DNA of 64,000 bases from Veillonellaceae bacterium (GCA_025992895.1 DAJPGA010000001.1:1134501-1198500); one strand, 5' to 3'; positions 23,842 through 33,238 are shown, counted from the stretch's first letter. Notes: generated by a model not told the origin, from the sequence alone. Numbers and translations are program-made.

Positions 23842-25716
23842 ATGTCAAAAGTAATCGGTATTGATTTAGGTACTACCAACTCTGTAGTCGCAGTCATGGA
23901 AGGCGGCGAACCCGTCGTTATTCCGAATGCGGAAGGTTCCCGTCTGACACCATCCGTTGTCGGCTTCTCCAAGACCGGCGAAAGACTCGTCGGCCAGCTG
24001 GCTAAGCGCCAGGCTGTATCCAACCCGTCCCGTACCATCGTTTCCATCAAACGTCATATGGGCAGCGATTACACCGTTGATATCGACGGCAAGAAATATA
24101 CACCACAGGAAATATCCGCTATGATCCTTCAGAAGCTGAAGGTCGATGCAGAAGCATACCTCGGTGAAAAGGTAACTGATGCAGTTATTACCTGCCCGGC
24201 ATACTTCACAGATGCTCAGCGTCAGGCAACCAAGGACGCAGGTAAGATTGCAGGCCTGAATGTCCTCCGTATCATCAACGAACCGACCGCATCCTCTCTG
24301 GCTTACGGCCTTGACAAGATCAAAGACGGCAAGGAACACCGCTTCCTCGTTTACGATCTGGGCGGCGGCACATTCGATGTATCCATCCTCGATCTGGCTG
24401 ACGGCGTATTCGAAGTAAGAGCTTCCAACGGCAACGGCCATCTGGGCGGCGATGATTTCGATAACCGTGTCATGGACTGGATTGCTGATAAATTCAAGGC
24501 ACAGAACGGCTTTGAACTGAAGCGTGACCCGATGACAAACCAGAGACTGAAGGAAGCCGGCGAAAAAGCAAAGATTGAACTTTCAAGCGTTATGTCCACC
24601 GACATCAACCTTCCGTTCATTACCATGGATTCCAACGGACAGCCTGTACACTTCGACGCAACACTGACCCGTGCTGAATTCGACAAGATCACTGACGACC
24701 TCGTTCAGGCTACTGTTGAACCGATCGATCTGGCTATGAGAGATGCAGGCGTTACCGTTTCCGATATTGATAAGGTTCTCCTTGTCGGCGGTTCTTCCCG
24801 TATCCCGGCCGTTCAGACACTGATCCGCAACAAGTTCGGCAAGGAACCATCCAAGGGAGTCAACCCGGATGAATCCGTTGCAGTCGGCGCAGCTATTCAG
24901 GCCGGCGTACTCAAAGGCGAAGTCAAGGACGTTCTCCTCCTCGACGTTACCCCGCTTTCCCTGGGTATTGAAACTCTGGGCGGCGTATTCACAACCATGA
25001 TCAAGAGAAATACCACCATCCCGACTTCCAAGTCCCAGGTATTCTCCACAGCAGCTGACAACCAGCCTTCCGTTGACATCCATGTCCTTCAGGGTGAAAG
25101 ACCGATGGCTGCAGACAACAAGACACTCGGCCGCTTCGAACTGAGCGACATTCCTCCGGCTCCGCGCGGAGTACCGCAGATCCAGGTAACATTTGATATC
25201 GATGCCAACGGCATTGTTCACGTATCTGCTAAGGATCTTGGCACAGGCAAGGAACAGAAGATCGATATTACTTCTTCCACCGGCCTTTCCGATGAAGAAA
25301 TCCAGAAGATGCAGGATGATGCCAAGGCTCATGAAGCAGAAGACCAGAAACGCAAGGAAGCTATCACTGCAAAGAACAATGCAGAAGCTCTGATTTATCA
25401 GGCTGAAAAGACCGTCAAGGATCTTGGCGACAAGGCCGATCCAGCTAAGGTCAAGGAAATCAATGATGCTGTTGCAAAACTTAAGGAAACACTTAAGGGC
25501 GACGACACTGAAAAGATCAAAGCTGATGCAGATGCTCTGACAAAACCGCTGCATGAACTGACCGAAAACCTGTACAAGCAGGCACAGCAGGCTCAGCAGG
25601 CACAGCAGCAGGCTGCCGGCCAGCAGGGCGCACAGCAGCAGTCCGCTGGAAAACAGGACAAAGACAATGTAGTCGATGCAGATTATAAAGTCGTCGATGA
25701 CGATGATAAGAAATAA
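23842..25716 (+). CDS. dnaK: Molecular chaperone DnaK (Hsp70)
   Basis: 624 residues, site GAAAGGGGAC. The ATPase domain starts [19 protein letters not shown], with phosphate loops [16 protein letters not shown] and [16 protein letters not shown]. The substrate-binding domain includes [19 protein letters not shown]. The C-terminus is Gln/Ala-rich and ends [14 protein letters not shown], close to the EEVD-like acidic tail of bacterial DnaK. Gram-positive-type DnaK lacks a ~24-residue loop in the ATPase domain, consistent with the short spacing here. Works with GrpE and DnaJ encoded on either side. Confidence 0.98.
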   Translation: MSKVIGIDLGTTNSVVAVMEGGEPVVIPNAEGSRLTPSVVGFSKTGERLVGQLAKRQAVSNPSRTIVSIKRHMGSDYTVDIDGKKYTPQEISAMILQKLKVDAEAYLGEKVTDAVITCPAYFTDAQRQATKDAGKIAGLNVLRIINEPTASSLAYGLDKIKDGKEHRFLVYDLGGGTFDVSILDLADGVFEVRASNGNGHLGGDDFDNRVMDWIADKFKAQNGFELKRDPMTNQRLKEAGEKAKIELSSVMSTDINLPFITMDSNGQPVHFDATLTRAEFDKITDDLVQATVEPIDLAMRDAGVTVSDIDKVLLVGGSSRIPAVQTLIRNKFGKEPSKGVNPDESVAVGAAIQAGVLKGEVKDVLLLDVTPLSLGIETLGGVFTTMIKRNTTIPTSKSQVFSTAADNQPSVDIHVLQGERPMAADNKTLGRFELSDIPPAPRGVPQIQVTFDIDANGIVHVSAKDLGTGKEQKIDITSSTGLSDEEIQKMQDDAKAHEAEDQKRKEAITAKNNAEALIYQAEKTVKDLGDKADPAKVKEINDAVAKLKETLKGDDTEKIKADADALTKPLHELTENLYKQAQQAQQAQQQAAGQQGAQQQSAGKQDKDNVVDADYKVVDDDDKK

Positions 25717-25738
25717 TAAGGAATAGTGTGGATTCTTT

Positions 25739-26917
25739 ATGGCGAACAGCAAGGATTACTATGATATCCTTGGCGTAAGCAAAAGCGCCTCGGAAGACGA
25801 TATAAAAAGGGCATACAGAAAACTTGCACGTAAGTATCATCCTGACCTGAATAAGGATAATCCCAAAGAGGCAGAGGAGAAGTTCAAGGAAGTCAATGAG
25901 GCTTACCATGTCCTCTCCGATGCCGACAAGAGGGCTCAGTATGACCAGATGGGACCGGATGCTTTCCAGCAGGCGTCCCAGGGCGGCGGAGCCGGATACG
26001 GCGGATTTGGCGGATTCGGACAGGGCGGTTTCAACGGGCAGGGATTTGACTTCGGCGGTTTTGACATGGGTGACATCTTTGATATGTTCACCGGCGGAAG
26101 CCGCCGCCAGCCAAACGGACCGGAACAAGGCGCTGATCTTCGTTATGACTTAAGGATTACACTCAGGGAAGCATTCACCGGCGTGAAGAAGAAATTCTCC
26201 ATACCGAAGAATGAAACCTGCGATCATTGTCATGGTTCCGGAGCAGAACCCGGCTCCCAGATCGATGAATGCCCGGACTGCCACGGTACCGGTCAGCAGA
26301 GGATCGTCAGAAACGGTCCTTTCGGACAGATGGTCAATGTGGTCACCTGCCGTACCTGCGGCGGCACCGGCAAGATCATCAAGAAGAAATGCAGCCACTG
26401 CCACGGCAGCGGTACTGTCAGAAAGACCAAGACAATCGAGGTCAATATTCCGGCAGGCGCTGATACGGGCGTGCGCATGAGGGTATCCGGCGAAGGCGAA
26501 CCAGGAAAGCGCGGCGGCGCTTACGGCGATCTTTATGTATATATCATCGTCGAAGGCGATCCGGACTTCGAAAGGGACGGGGATGACCTTTACAAGGCCA
26601 TCAACATTTCCTTTACGACAGCCGCTTTAGGAAGTACCATCCAGGTGGAAACTCTGGACAAGAAGGTGGAACTCAAGATTCCTGCAGGAACACAGAGCGG
26701 TACCAGGTTCAGGATTTCCGGCGAAGGCATGCCGCATCTGCAGAGCAGCCGGAAAGGCAGCCTCTATGTGGAAGTGAAGGTGACAGTCCCGAAGAAACTC
26801 AACGAGGATCAGAAGGAAGCACTTTTGAACTATGCCCATGTATGCGGAGAAGATGTGAAACAGTTCAAGGGCAAGGGCTCCTGGCTGGATAAGATCATCG
26901 ACAAGATTATGAATTGA
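25739..26917 (+). CDS. dnaJ: Chaperone DnaJ (Hsp40)
   Basis: 392 residues. The J domain has [20 protein letters not shown] and the HPD motif in [11 protein letters not shown] Gly/Phe-rich linker follows at ~75-120. Four zinc-finger repeats [24 protein letters not shown] and CSHCHGSG occur at ~160-225, all complete. C-terminal peptide-binding domains contain [20 protein letters not shown]. It delivers clients to DnaK and stimulates its ATPase. Last gene of the heat-shock operon, followed by a terminator of the repeat family. Confidence 0.97.
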   Translation: MANSKDYYDILGVSKSASEDDIKRAYRKLARKYHPDLNKDNPKEAEEKFKEVNEAYHVLSDADKRAQYDQMGPDAFQQASQGGGAGYGGFGGFGQGGFNGQGFDFGGFDMGDIFDMFTGGSRRQPNGPEQGADLRYDLRITLREAFTGVKKKFSIPKNETCDHCHGSGAEPGSQIDECPDCHGTGQQRIVRNGPFGQMVNVVTCRTCGGTGKIIKKKCSHCHGSGTVRKTKTIEVNIPAGADTGVRMRVSGEGEPGKRGGAYGDLYVYIIVEGDPDFERDGDDLYKAINISFTTAALGSTIQVETLDKKVELKIPAGTQSGTRFRISGEGMPHLQSSRKGSLYVEVKVTVPKKLNEDQKEALLNYAHVCGEDVKQFKGKGSWLDKIIDKIMN

Positions 26918-26922
26918 ATATG

Positions 26923-26970
26923 AAAAGGGCTGTGACAAAATGTACAATCATTTTGCCACAGCCCTTTTTT
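26923..26970 (+). terminator. Terminator of the dnaK operon (palindrome family member 3)
   Basis: AAAAGGGCTGTG.CAAAATG pairs with CATTTTG.CACAGCCCTTTT; the complement of the loop carries TGATTGTACA, shared with the other members. Confidence 0.9.
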
Positions 26971-27001
26971 GCTGCATGAGGAAACGATTTCCTATGAATG
27001 T

Positions 27002-27030
27002 TTGCTATTCGTCATGGGATAATCTATATT
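27002..27030 (+). promoter_or_regulatory. Promoter of the AAA-ATPase operon
   Basis: TTGCTA (27002-27007), 17 bp, TATATT (27025-27030), about 110 bases before the AAA gene. Confidence 0.5.
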
Positions 27031-27139
27031 AATAATGAGAGACTTTATTTTCTGTTTTTAATTTGTTTATGAATCAGCGGAATAAAATTTCCCTGTTCAT
27101 TTTCAGAAGGTCACAGGATCGGGGTGGTGATGGTATAAA

Positions 27140-28072
27140 ATGGGGATTGGCAGAAGAATCAAAGAAACGGATGATGTGCAGATGAAAGAAACAAAACCAG
27201 CCAGGGCAGAAATTACTTTTGTTCCGGAAGATCCCAAGTACACGCTGGATGATCTTATTCTTCCAGCGCGCGTGAGGGAGCAGATCCTTGATATCGCCGA
27301 TTATGCGAATAACTGCAGGGTCGTCTATGAAAAGTGGGGACTGGAGGAGACACATAAGTATGCCAAGAGGCTCGGCATCAATTTATACGGGCCATCAGGC
27401 ACGGGCAAGATCATGGCGGCTCATGCGATTGCCTCATACCTCCACAGGAGGATACTGATCGTCAATTATGCGGATATTGAATCCAAGTTTGTCGGGGAAA
27501 CGCCAAAGAGTATTCGGCGCGCTTTTCAGGCCGCGGCAGAAACAGGTAGCATTCTCTTTTTTGATGAGGCGGATGCCATACTGAGCCGGAGGGTCACTTC
27601 CATGACAAGCTCGACGGATGTGCGCGTCAATCAGACGCGCTCGGTCATGCTGATGCTCCTCAATGATTATCAGGATTTTGTCATTTTTGCGACGAACTTC
27701 ATTGAGAATTTCGATCCTGCGTTCATGAGGAGAATTTCCACGCATATTAAGTTTGAACTGCCGGATTATGACTGCCGACTTAAGCTGTGGAAGAAGTATA
27801 TTCCAGCCAAGATGCCTCATGATATACAGGTTGAAAAACTGGCAGAAAAATATGCAGGGATTACAGGAAGCGACATTTCCAATGCCGTGCTCATGGCTGC
27901 TTTCAAAGCCGCTCGTCATCATGATGACTATGTGAAAGAGGCATATGTGGAGGAAATGATCGAAAATGTGCTGGAAAGCAAGGCGGCCAATGAGAAGAAT
28001 CAGGAAGTAACGACAAGGAGAGTCGTCTCCAAAGAATATGTCGACCATGCACTGCATGGGGATAAAGAGTGA
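27140..28072 (+). CDS. AAA-family ATPase with non-standard Walker A
   Basis: 310 residues. A single AAA domain: Walker A NLYGPSGTGKIMAAHAIA near residue 83, Walker B ILFFDEADAILSRR near 140, sensor 1 in FVIFATNFIENFD, arginine-finger region FMRRIS, and the C-terminal lid with GITGSDISNAVLMAAFKAAR (sensor 2 region GSDISNAV). The residue after the Walker A lysine is Ile, where nearly all active P-loop ATPases have Thr or Ser to hold magnesium. No protease or membrane domain is attached. GGGGTGGTG lies 11 bases upstream of the start; ATG at 27182 is an alternative. It leads a four-gene operon of unknown proteins, so it may act on, or be regulated by, the membrane proteins that follow. Confidence 0.8.
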   Translation: MGIGRRIKETDDVQMKETKPARAEITFVPEDPKYTLDDLILPARVREQILDIADYANNCRVVYEKWGLEETHKYAKRLGINLYGPSGTGKIMAAHAIASYLHRRILIVNYADIESKFVGETPKSIRRAFQAAAETGSILFFDEADAILSRRVTSMTSSTDVRVNQTRSVMLMLLNDYQDFVIFATNFIENFDPAFMRRISTHIKFELPDYDCRLKLWKKYIPAKMPHDIQVEKLAEKYAGITGSDISNAVLMAAFKAARHHDDYVKEAYVEEMIENVLESKAANEKNQEVTTRRVVSKEYVDHALHGDKE

Positions 28073-28091
28073 TTCCAGGGAGGGAAATCAT

Positions 28092-28454
28092 ATGATTCCA
28101 TTTTTAGTAGGACTCGGGCTGGTGATTGGCGGGACGCTTCTCGTCAAATACTGGAAGAATATCGTAGACTGGCTGAAGGATTTCATACCGAAGCTTAAAA
28201 TGGCATGGAAAAGGGTAAGGCCGATGCTGCCGTATGCCGCCATTATCGTCGGGGACAAGCTCTGGGAGGCAGGCTCTGCGCTTGTGGCCGTCATGCACAG
28301 GCTTTATTACAAGGAAAACGGGGAATGGATCGAGCAGACGACGACGAGGAAGGTCGAAGAAAGTGAAGTGCCTGCCCACATCCGGGACCGCTTGAAGAAT
28401 GAAGAAACAAATATCACTCACGAGATGGAAGAAGAACTTGAGTTAACTGTGTAA
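28092..28454 (+). CDS. Small membrane-anchored protein, unknown (AAA operon gene 2)
   Basis: 120 residues from ATG at 28092, with CAGGGAGGG upstream. One N-terminal membrane segment (IPFLVGLGLVIGGTLLV) is followed by a basic amphipathic stretch (DWLKDFIPKLKMAWKRVRPM), a second weakly hydrophobic part, and a charged C-terminal domain. Near the end, TTRKVEESEVPAHIRDRLKN resembles the extreme C-terminus of the fourth gene (LRKVKAEDVPPAIREKLGG). This shared RKV...VP..IR..L motif could be a common docking peptide, perhaps for the AAA ATPase. I recognise no family; no function is claimed. Confidence 0.6.
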   Translation: MIPFLVGLGLVIGGTLLVKYWKNIVDWLKDFIPKLKMAWKRVRPMLPYAAIIVGDKLWEAGSALVAVMHRLYYKENGEWIEQTTTRKVEESEVPAHIRDRLKNEETNITHEMEEELELTV

Positions 28455-28469
28455 ATGGGGGGAGTCAAG

Positions 28470-28862
28470 ATGGAATCGGGTACCTTCAATCAGCTTTTCA
28501 AAGGATTCGTCAATGAAGTCATTTCACCATTCTTTCCAAAGACGCTCGAGCAGCTGGCAGAGGGATGCGAGAAGAAAATAGACCGCATCATCCTGAAGGA
28601 AGAAGTGGAAAATGATTATGATTTTGCCGGCGGGGAATTTACAATTTCCTATTACAATAAGGATTCCTTTCTTTTGAGCGCCGCGCTTTACTTCAAGGAC
28701 ACCAATGAGGAATGGGTGGAAGTAAAGTCGGAAAGCCAGCCAAGGGATATGAAATATCTTACGGGCGAAGCGGCCGAAGAGCTCTGCGCCAAAGGAAAAG
28801 CCATATTCAATATCGATGCGCCCAAGTTCAATGCGGACGGAAGCATTGATGTTTCAAAATGA
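28470..28862 (+). CDS. Small soluble protein, unknown (AAA operon gene 3)
   Basis: 130 residues from ATG at 28470, behind GGGGGGAGTC. It has no membrane segment and no cysteine cluster; the composition is acidic and mixed alpha/beta. Recognisable stretches are PFFPKTLEQLAEGCEKKIDR and GEFTISYYNKDSFLLSAALY. I do not recognise a family. It starts 16 bases after gene 2 and is followed 45 bases later by gene 4, all on one strand, so cotranscription with the AAA ATPase is likely. Confidence 0.6.
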   Translation: MESGTFNQLFKGFVNEVISPFFPKTLEQLAEGCEKKIDRIILKEEVENDYDFAGGEFTISYYNKDSFLLSAALYFKDTNEEWVEVKSESQPRDMKYLTGEAAEELCAKGKAIFNIDAPKFNADGSIDVSK

Positions 28863-28907
28863 CGGGATGCTTTTCAAAAGAATGTCTGGAGCGGAGGCGG
28901 AAAAGTC

Positions 28908-30248
28908 ATGTCAGTCGTTTTTGATATTGTCATAGCGTTCGTCGTCCTTGTCATTGCCGTCGTTGTCATCAAGTATGCTCTTATCATGGGAGCCGCCGTC
29001 CTGGCCATCCTCTGGAACGGAGTCGTCATCCTTTTGAGAAATATATGGATCATGGCTTTCTTCTTATGGGAAGCGCTGTCGCTGTTTCCGCCGACTGCGC
29101 CCTATGTCCTTGGATTTGAAGGAAACTTTGCTCCGTCCCTGAGGGGTATCCTTCCCTGGCAGATCATGATGGCTCTCTGGGGCGGCTTCTGCTTCGCCAT
29201 CCTCAAGTGGAGCGTCAAAAGAAGGCCGCGGAAACTGATTATCAAGAATCTGAAGAAAACCTTCCGCGAAAAAGGGGCAATCATCGGAGACGGAAGGACA
29301 ACGCGTTCATTCATTAATGACTATACCGGCTCCGGGCTGATGTTCCTTGATCATTTCTTTATGAATGCATGGGGAAATGAGAATCAGGAGTCCGAATACC
29401 TGGCAGAGGGTCTCCAGAGCGGAGAACTGAAGAAGGTCCTGTATCCGGATCCTGTTTTCGGCAAAAATGCGGAATGGTATGTTTCCATAAGGAAACTGAA
29501 GGAACTCAAAATTCAGGCCGGGGATGATGCTAAGGAGAGGATAGAGGCCCGTCTGGCATCGTTCGGCGTGCTGACTCCCGATTTTTTTGATGAAAGAAAC
29601 AGAAAATCAAAGGGAAATCTTTTCTATGAGGAAGATTCCCTGGGGCCGCTGATGGACGTGCAGAGGGAGAGTTTCCTGAAGGAAAGCTGCGATGAATACA
29701 TGCGCGCGCATGCGGGAAGTTTTATTGCTGAGACAATGGAGGGCTGCCAGTACTTCTTAAGCGTTCCGGCACTTGGAGCCTGCGGGAAAAGATGGCTGGT
29801 ACAAGACTTCCTTTCCAGAAGCTTTCTTGGGATGGAAATGAGCGAATCTCTCTTCTTGAAGATGGTTCAGGAAATTGAAAGGATTGCGCCCTCTGTCAAT
29901 CTTTCGGGGGCCTTTCTGCTTGCAAGGAATCCTCTTGAAGGGGCTTTCCTGATCCGGAAAGGAAGGGAAGGGGCCTGTGCCTGTGAGCGGTGCGGAGATA
30001 TCTTCATGCATCGTGAACTGCTTGACGGCCATCAGTACTGCAGCGCCTGCGCAGCCTATATCAGGCATCATACCTGCAGCCAGTGCGGAAATTACTTTGA
30101 TTTCGAACTGAACAGGCATGGAAGCCGCCTTCTCTGCGATGAATGCCTTGCCATGATTGAAGAGGCCGAAGAAAACGGGACGCCTGTTTTGAGAAAAGTG
30201 AAGGCGGAAGATGTTCCGCCTGCCATACGGGAAAAACTCGGAGGATAG
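28908..30248 (+). CDS. Membrane protein with Cys-rich zinc-ribbon-like C-terminus (AAA operon gene 4)
   Basis: 446 residues. Hydrophobic segments lie at about 5-30, 32-60 (ILWNGVVILLRNIWIMAFFL) and 88-103, then a long cytoplasmic-looking region. The C-terminal ~90 residues carry three CxxC pairs plus another: CERCGDIF, CSACAAY, CSQCGNYF and CDEC, arranged like two zinc ribbons. The last residues KVKAEDVPPAIREKL match the end region of gene 2. I recognise no family. The layout suggests a membrane anchor with zinc-stabilised interaction modules that could recruit the AAA ATPase (inference). Confidence 0.7.
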   Translation: MSVVFDIVIAFVVLVIAVVVIKYALIMGAAVLAILWNGVVILLRNIWIMAFFLWEALSLFPPTAPYVLGFEGNFAPSLRGILPWQIMMALWGGFCFAILKWSVKRRPRKLIIKNLKKTFREKGAIIGDGRTTRSFINDYTGSGLMFLDHFFMNAWGNENQESEYLAEGLQSGELKKVLYPDPVFGKNAEWYVSIRKLKELKIQAGDDAKERIEARLASFGVLTPDFFDERNRKSKGNLFYEEDSLGPLMDVQRESFLKESCDEYMRAHAGSFIAETMEGCQYFLSVPALGACGKRWLVQDFLSRSFLGMEMSESLFLKMVQEIERIAPSVNLSGAFLLARNPLEGAFLIRKGREGACACERCGDIFMHRELLDGHQYCSACAAYIRHHTCSQCGNYFDFELNRHGSRLLCDECLAMIEEAEENGTPVLRKVKAEDVPPAIREKLGG

Positions 30249-30295
30249 AAAAGGGGCTGTGACAAAATGTGCAATCATTTTGCCACAGCCTTTTT
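30249..30295 (+). terminator. Terminator of the AAA operon (palindrome family member 4)
   Basis: AAAAGGGGCTGTG.CAAAATG pairs with CATTTTG.CACAGCCTTTTT, beginning directly after the stop codon. Nearly identical to the palindrome at 26923. Confidence 0.9.
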
Positions 30296-30353
30296 GGTGC
30301 TGATATAGTCGATTAGATGATTAATCTAACATAGATAGCAGATGGACTATCTG

Positions 30354-30400
30354 AAAACCTAAAAACCTAAAAACCTAAAAACCTAAAAACCTAAAAACCT
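30354..30400 (+). repeat. Tandem octamer repeat (AAAAACCT, about six copies)
   Basis: One copy lacking its first base followed by five perfect copies of AAAAACCT. It lies in the intergenic space between the AAA operon and rpsD. Confidence 0.95.
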
Positions 30401-30510
30401 CGCTGTGCTCGAAGGAAATGATGTTTCAGGCGCATACGCGCCAGCTCCCCCTACGGGGCGAGCTCTGACACCCTTAAACCGAACTTCGTTCGAGAAAAGG
30501 GAAGACAGCG
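30401..30510 (+). repeat. Hairpin-rich intergenic element
   Basis: It starts directly after the octamers. Outer arms CGCTGT (30401-30406) and ACAGCG (30505-30510) enclose GGCGC-ATAC-GCGCC (30429-30442), AGCTCCCC...GGGGCGAGCT (30443-30464) and CGAAC-TTC-GTTCG (30480-30492). No coding frame with a start site is apparent. The form suggests a mobile or REP/MITE-like repeat, or a structured RNA; copy number in the genome cannot be judged here. The rest of the 378-base gap holds terminators. Confidence 0.5.
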
Positions 30511-30554
30511 TTTCAGCGGATTTGGTCACATCCCCTTATTTTGCCGGGCACAAT

Positions 30555-30592
30555 AAAAAAACCGTGAGTTCCGAATGGAATTCACGGTTTTT
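30555..30592 (-). terminator. Terminator of rpsD (bidirectional form)
   Basis: AAAAACCGTGAGTTCC pairs with GGAATTCACGGTTTTT around GAAT, 35 bases beyond the rpsD stop. Confidence 0.85.
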
Positions 30593-30626
30593 CTGACAGA
30601 TGCCAGAGGCTTCTGTATTCGTCTTA

Positions 30627-31220
30627 TTACTTGGAGTACAGTTCGACGATGTTGGTTTCGTTGACTTCGTCTTTGTACGGGAGTTCATCTCTCTGCGGGA
30701 ATCTGGTCAGAGTAGCTGTCCAGTTGTCGAAGCTCTTTTCGATGTATGGAAGATCGAAGGACTTCAGTTCCTGGAAGGACTGCTTGAACATTTCGTTAGC
30801 TCTGTAAGCTTCGCGGAGGGAAATAACCTGGCCGGCACGTACCGGATAGGACGGGATATCAACTCTCTTGCCGTCAACGTTGATCAGTCCATGGGTTACC
30901 ATCTGACGAGCCTGACGGATGGAACGTGCAAAGCCTGCACGGTATACAAGGTTGTCCAGTCTTGTTTCCAGCAGGAACAGCAGGTTTTCGCCTACGACGC
31001 CGGACATTCTCCTTGCTTTATCATAATAGCGGTAGAACTGCTTTTCAAGCAGGTTGTACATCGCTTTAACCTTCTGTTTTTCTGCGAGCTGAACGCCGTA
31101 TTCAGACTGTTTTTTCTGACGGGTTTCAGCTACCTGCCGTTTTAACGCTTTCGGATGGCCGTAAATGTTTACGCCGAAACGTCTGCTGGTCTTAAAACGG
31201 AGATTTCTGTTAGTTGCCAT
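30627..31220 (-). CDS. rpsD: Ribosomal protein S4
   Basis: 197 residues from ATG at 31220 (GAGAGGTG nine bases upstream; the frame extends to 31232 but that codon lies in the ribosome site). The N-terminal region is of the zinc-free type. The S4/RNA-binding domain reads [35 protein letters not shown] near residue 90 (two consecutive pieces). S4 starts assembly of the 30S body. Isolated from the alpha operon, as in many Gram-positive genomes, where it is autoregulated from its leader. Confidence 0.96.
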   Translation of the reverse strand: MATNRNLRFKTSRRFGVNIYGHPKALKRQVAETRQKKQSEYGVQLAEKQKVKAMYNLLEKQFYRYYDKARRMSGVVGENLLFLLETRLDNLVYRAGFARSIRQARQMVTHGLINVDGKRVDIPSYPVRAGQVISLREAYRANEMFKQSFQELKSFDLPYIEKSFDNWTATLTRFPQRDELPYKDEVNETNIVELYSK

Positions 31221-31371
31221 TGTGTGAGTCACCTCTCTAAAAAATTAGCTGCATATTCGAAACAGCTTTTATATTATAATTTGTTTCTGTGTATCTGTCA
31301 ATGAAATTTCTCTGTATAGAGCGCATTTTCCCTGATTTTTTCCGCATAGAGGGAAAATCCATGGATATTCA

Positions 31372-33216
31372 TCACCTGTCTTTGGATAATACCCATACAT
31401 AAGGCTTTCCATCCTGCTTGTGAAGACCGACGACCTCAGGCATGAAGGAGGGAAATTCCCTGCCGTATTCCTCAAGGAAGAGGAAGTAGGAAAGGATGTC
31501 CCTTGTCCATGTTTCTCCAGCCGCCAGAAGGCAGATGCCCGGAGGATAGGGAAGGACAGCTTCAAGGGCCGTTCTCCCTTCGGCCTCTGCAAGCGGGCAT
31601 TTTTCGCCGTTTCCTGAAAGCCATAATTGATTGGCTTTCCTTCCCGTCATTGGCGCATCCGGGAAGTGTTCAGAGGAAAAGAGGGTATTGAGGAGAGAAA
31701 AGACATTCTTTTCATGAAGGAAATGGAAGAAGCGGGAAGAAAGGTCCCGGATGCCTTCTTCCGGAAGGGAAGAACATTCCGGAAGGATTTCAGAAACCGG
31801 CCTGTTTTCCTCGAAGGCCTTTTCCAGATCGGACAGGGCAGAAACCAATCTGTCTGCCTTTTCTTCCTTGTCACCAGGTTCGGCAAGGAAAAGTATTGTG
31901 CAGAAATCGGACTTTTCCGGCGTGATGCCTTTGGATTCAAGGTACATGGAAATAAGGGGTGCAGGGATGCCTTCCTTATATTCCTTCAGGGACCCGCTTG
32001 TCAGAAGGATCTTACAGGGATCGATCATCGAAAGTCCGTCTTCTGCGTGGGAGAAGCCGTGCCATGCGTAGTCTTTGGAAATAGAGAAGAAAGCAGGATC
32101 ATTCATGATTTCCTCATCCTCTGCTTCTTCCCATTTCTTTCCGTGAACGATCGGGGGAAGAAAGGGACGGATGAAGTGAAGATTTTTGAGAAGCTTTTTC
32201 CTTAAATGGATAGAGAAACGGAAGGCTTCTTCCCATAGCTCTCTTCCGTACTTCTTGTGAATGAGCGCATTCATTTCAAGCCCTGCAAAAAGCGGATAGT
32301 AGGGGGAAGTCGAGATATTCATGAGGAAAGCGCTGTTTAAAATATCATCGGGAAGATACCGCTTCTCGCCTTTGATATGGCTGTCTTTCTTGTGGATCTG
32401 GGACGTCTGGGAAAATCCTGCAAGCTGCTTGTGGACGGACTGCGTGACAAGGATTCCGGGGTCCTCTGGCCCAAGGGGAAGCGTCAGTACGGCGCTGTCT
32501 TTTAAAAGCGGGATGAAATTTTCATATCCTGCCCATGCGCCATCGAAAAGAATGTAGTCACAGAGCGGGCCCAGCTTTTCCAATATCATTTTGGCATTAA
32601 GGAAAAGCCCGTCGTACGTGGCAAGTTGCAGGCAGGCAAGGCGGAAAGGCCGCTCCTTTTTGGCAAGGGAAGGATCGATGGCTGCTGCCTTTTTCCTGAG
32701 AAAATCAGGGTCAAGGAAGGCAGGATCAAGCGCATCTATGACGCCTTCTCCGTTTCTTTCCGATCCCAGGTACACCGCTCTTGCACCTGCCTGGATGAGG
32801 GCGCCCTGATACGTGGATTTATGGTTGTTCCTGTCAAAGAGGACGAGATCATTCTCGGAAAGAAGGGCAGAGGCGCAGATCCTGTTTGACGTGGATGTCC
32901 CGCCCAGGACGAAGCGGCAAAGGTCGCTCTGCCAGGCGCGGGCGGCCATTTCTTCAGCCATTCCGGATACGCCCTCATGGGAGGAAGGATCTCCTATGAG
33001 GGAAGAGGAATCGGAGATATCGGCGAGGAATGCATTTTCCCCAAGGCCTTTTGTAAATATATTTCCTTCTTCTGTCATTTCGTAAAAAGCGCCGCTGTGA
33101 TGGCCCGGCGTATCAAAGTCGTCTCTTTCATGCAGGGCATGGGATAGAAGCGCCTCTGTGAACGGAGGGAGTTTTTTGAGCTCATTTTCCGTAAGTGTAT
33201 GTTCTTTATTTTCCAT
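31372..33216 (-). CDS. Orn/Lys/Arg-type PLP decarboxylase
   Basis: 614 residues, ACAGGAGGCACC before ATG. Fold-type I basic amino acid decarboxylase. Landmarks: TPGHHSGAFYE near residue 36, LGGTSTSNRICASALL near 104, LFDGAWAGYENF near 223 and the PLP lysine in TQSVHKQLAGF near residue 263. The receiver-like wing domain (~130 residues) of enterobacterial LdcI/SpeC/Adi enzymes is missing, as in the SpeA/Cad-type enzymes of Firmicutes. It makes a polyamine or its precursor and can help with acid stress or cell-wall polyamine linkage. Which basic amino acid is used cannot be read. Divergent from scpA. The 151-base gap downstream holds ATTTTCCC/GGGAAAAT arms (31325-31358) and the rpsD upstream region. 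Confidence 0.85.
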   Translation of the reverse strand: MENKEHTLTENELKKLPPFTEALLSHALHERDDFDTPGHHSGAFYEMTEEGNIFTKGLGENAFLADISDSSSLIGDPSSHEGVSGMAEEMAARAWQSDLCRFVLGGTSTSNRICASALLSENDLVLFDRNNHKSTYQGALIQAGARAVYLGSERNGEGVIDALDPAFLDPDFLRKKAAAIDPSLAKKERPFRLACLQLATYDGLFLNAKMILEKLGPLCDYILFDGAWAGYENFIPLLKDSAVLTLPLGPEDPGILVTQSVHKQLAGFSQTSQIHKKDSHIKGEKRYLPDDILNSAFLMNISTSPYYPLFAGLEMNALIHKKYGRELWEEAFRFSIHLRKKLLKNLHFIRPFLPPIVHGKKWEEAEDEEIMNDPAFFSISKDYAWHGFSHAEDGLSMIDPCKILLTSGSLKEYKEGIPAPLISMYLESKGITPEKSDFCTILFLAEPGDKEEKADRLVSALSDLEKAFEENRPVSEILPECSSLPEEGIRDLSSRFFHFLHEKNVFSLLNTLFSSEHFPDAPMTGRKANQLWLSGNGEKCPLAEAEGRTALEAVLPYPPGICLLAAGETWTRDILSYFLFLEEYGREFPSFMPEVVGLHKQDGKPYVWVLSKDR

Positions 33217-33238
33217 GGTGCCTCCTGTCTAATGATTT

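Noticed and set aside
24583..25752. 389-codon minus-strand frame opposite dnaK
   Set aside because: Long antisense frames are common opposite dnaK. The protein is Leu/Ile/Cys-rich without family features, and dnaK is certain.
30354..30510. Repeats as a CRISPR array
   Set aside because: The 8-bp units are directly tandem without spacers, and no cas genes are present.
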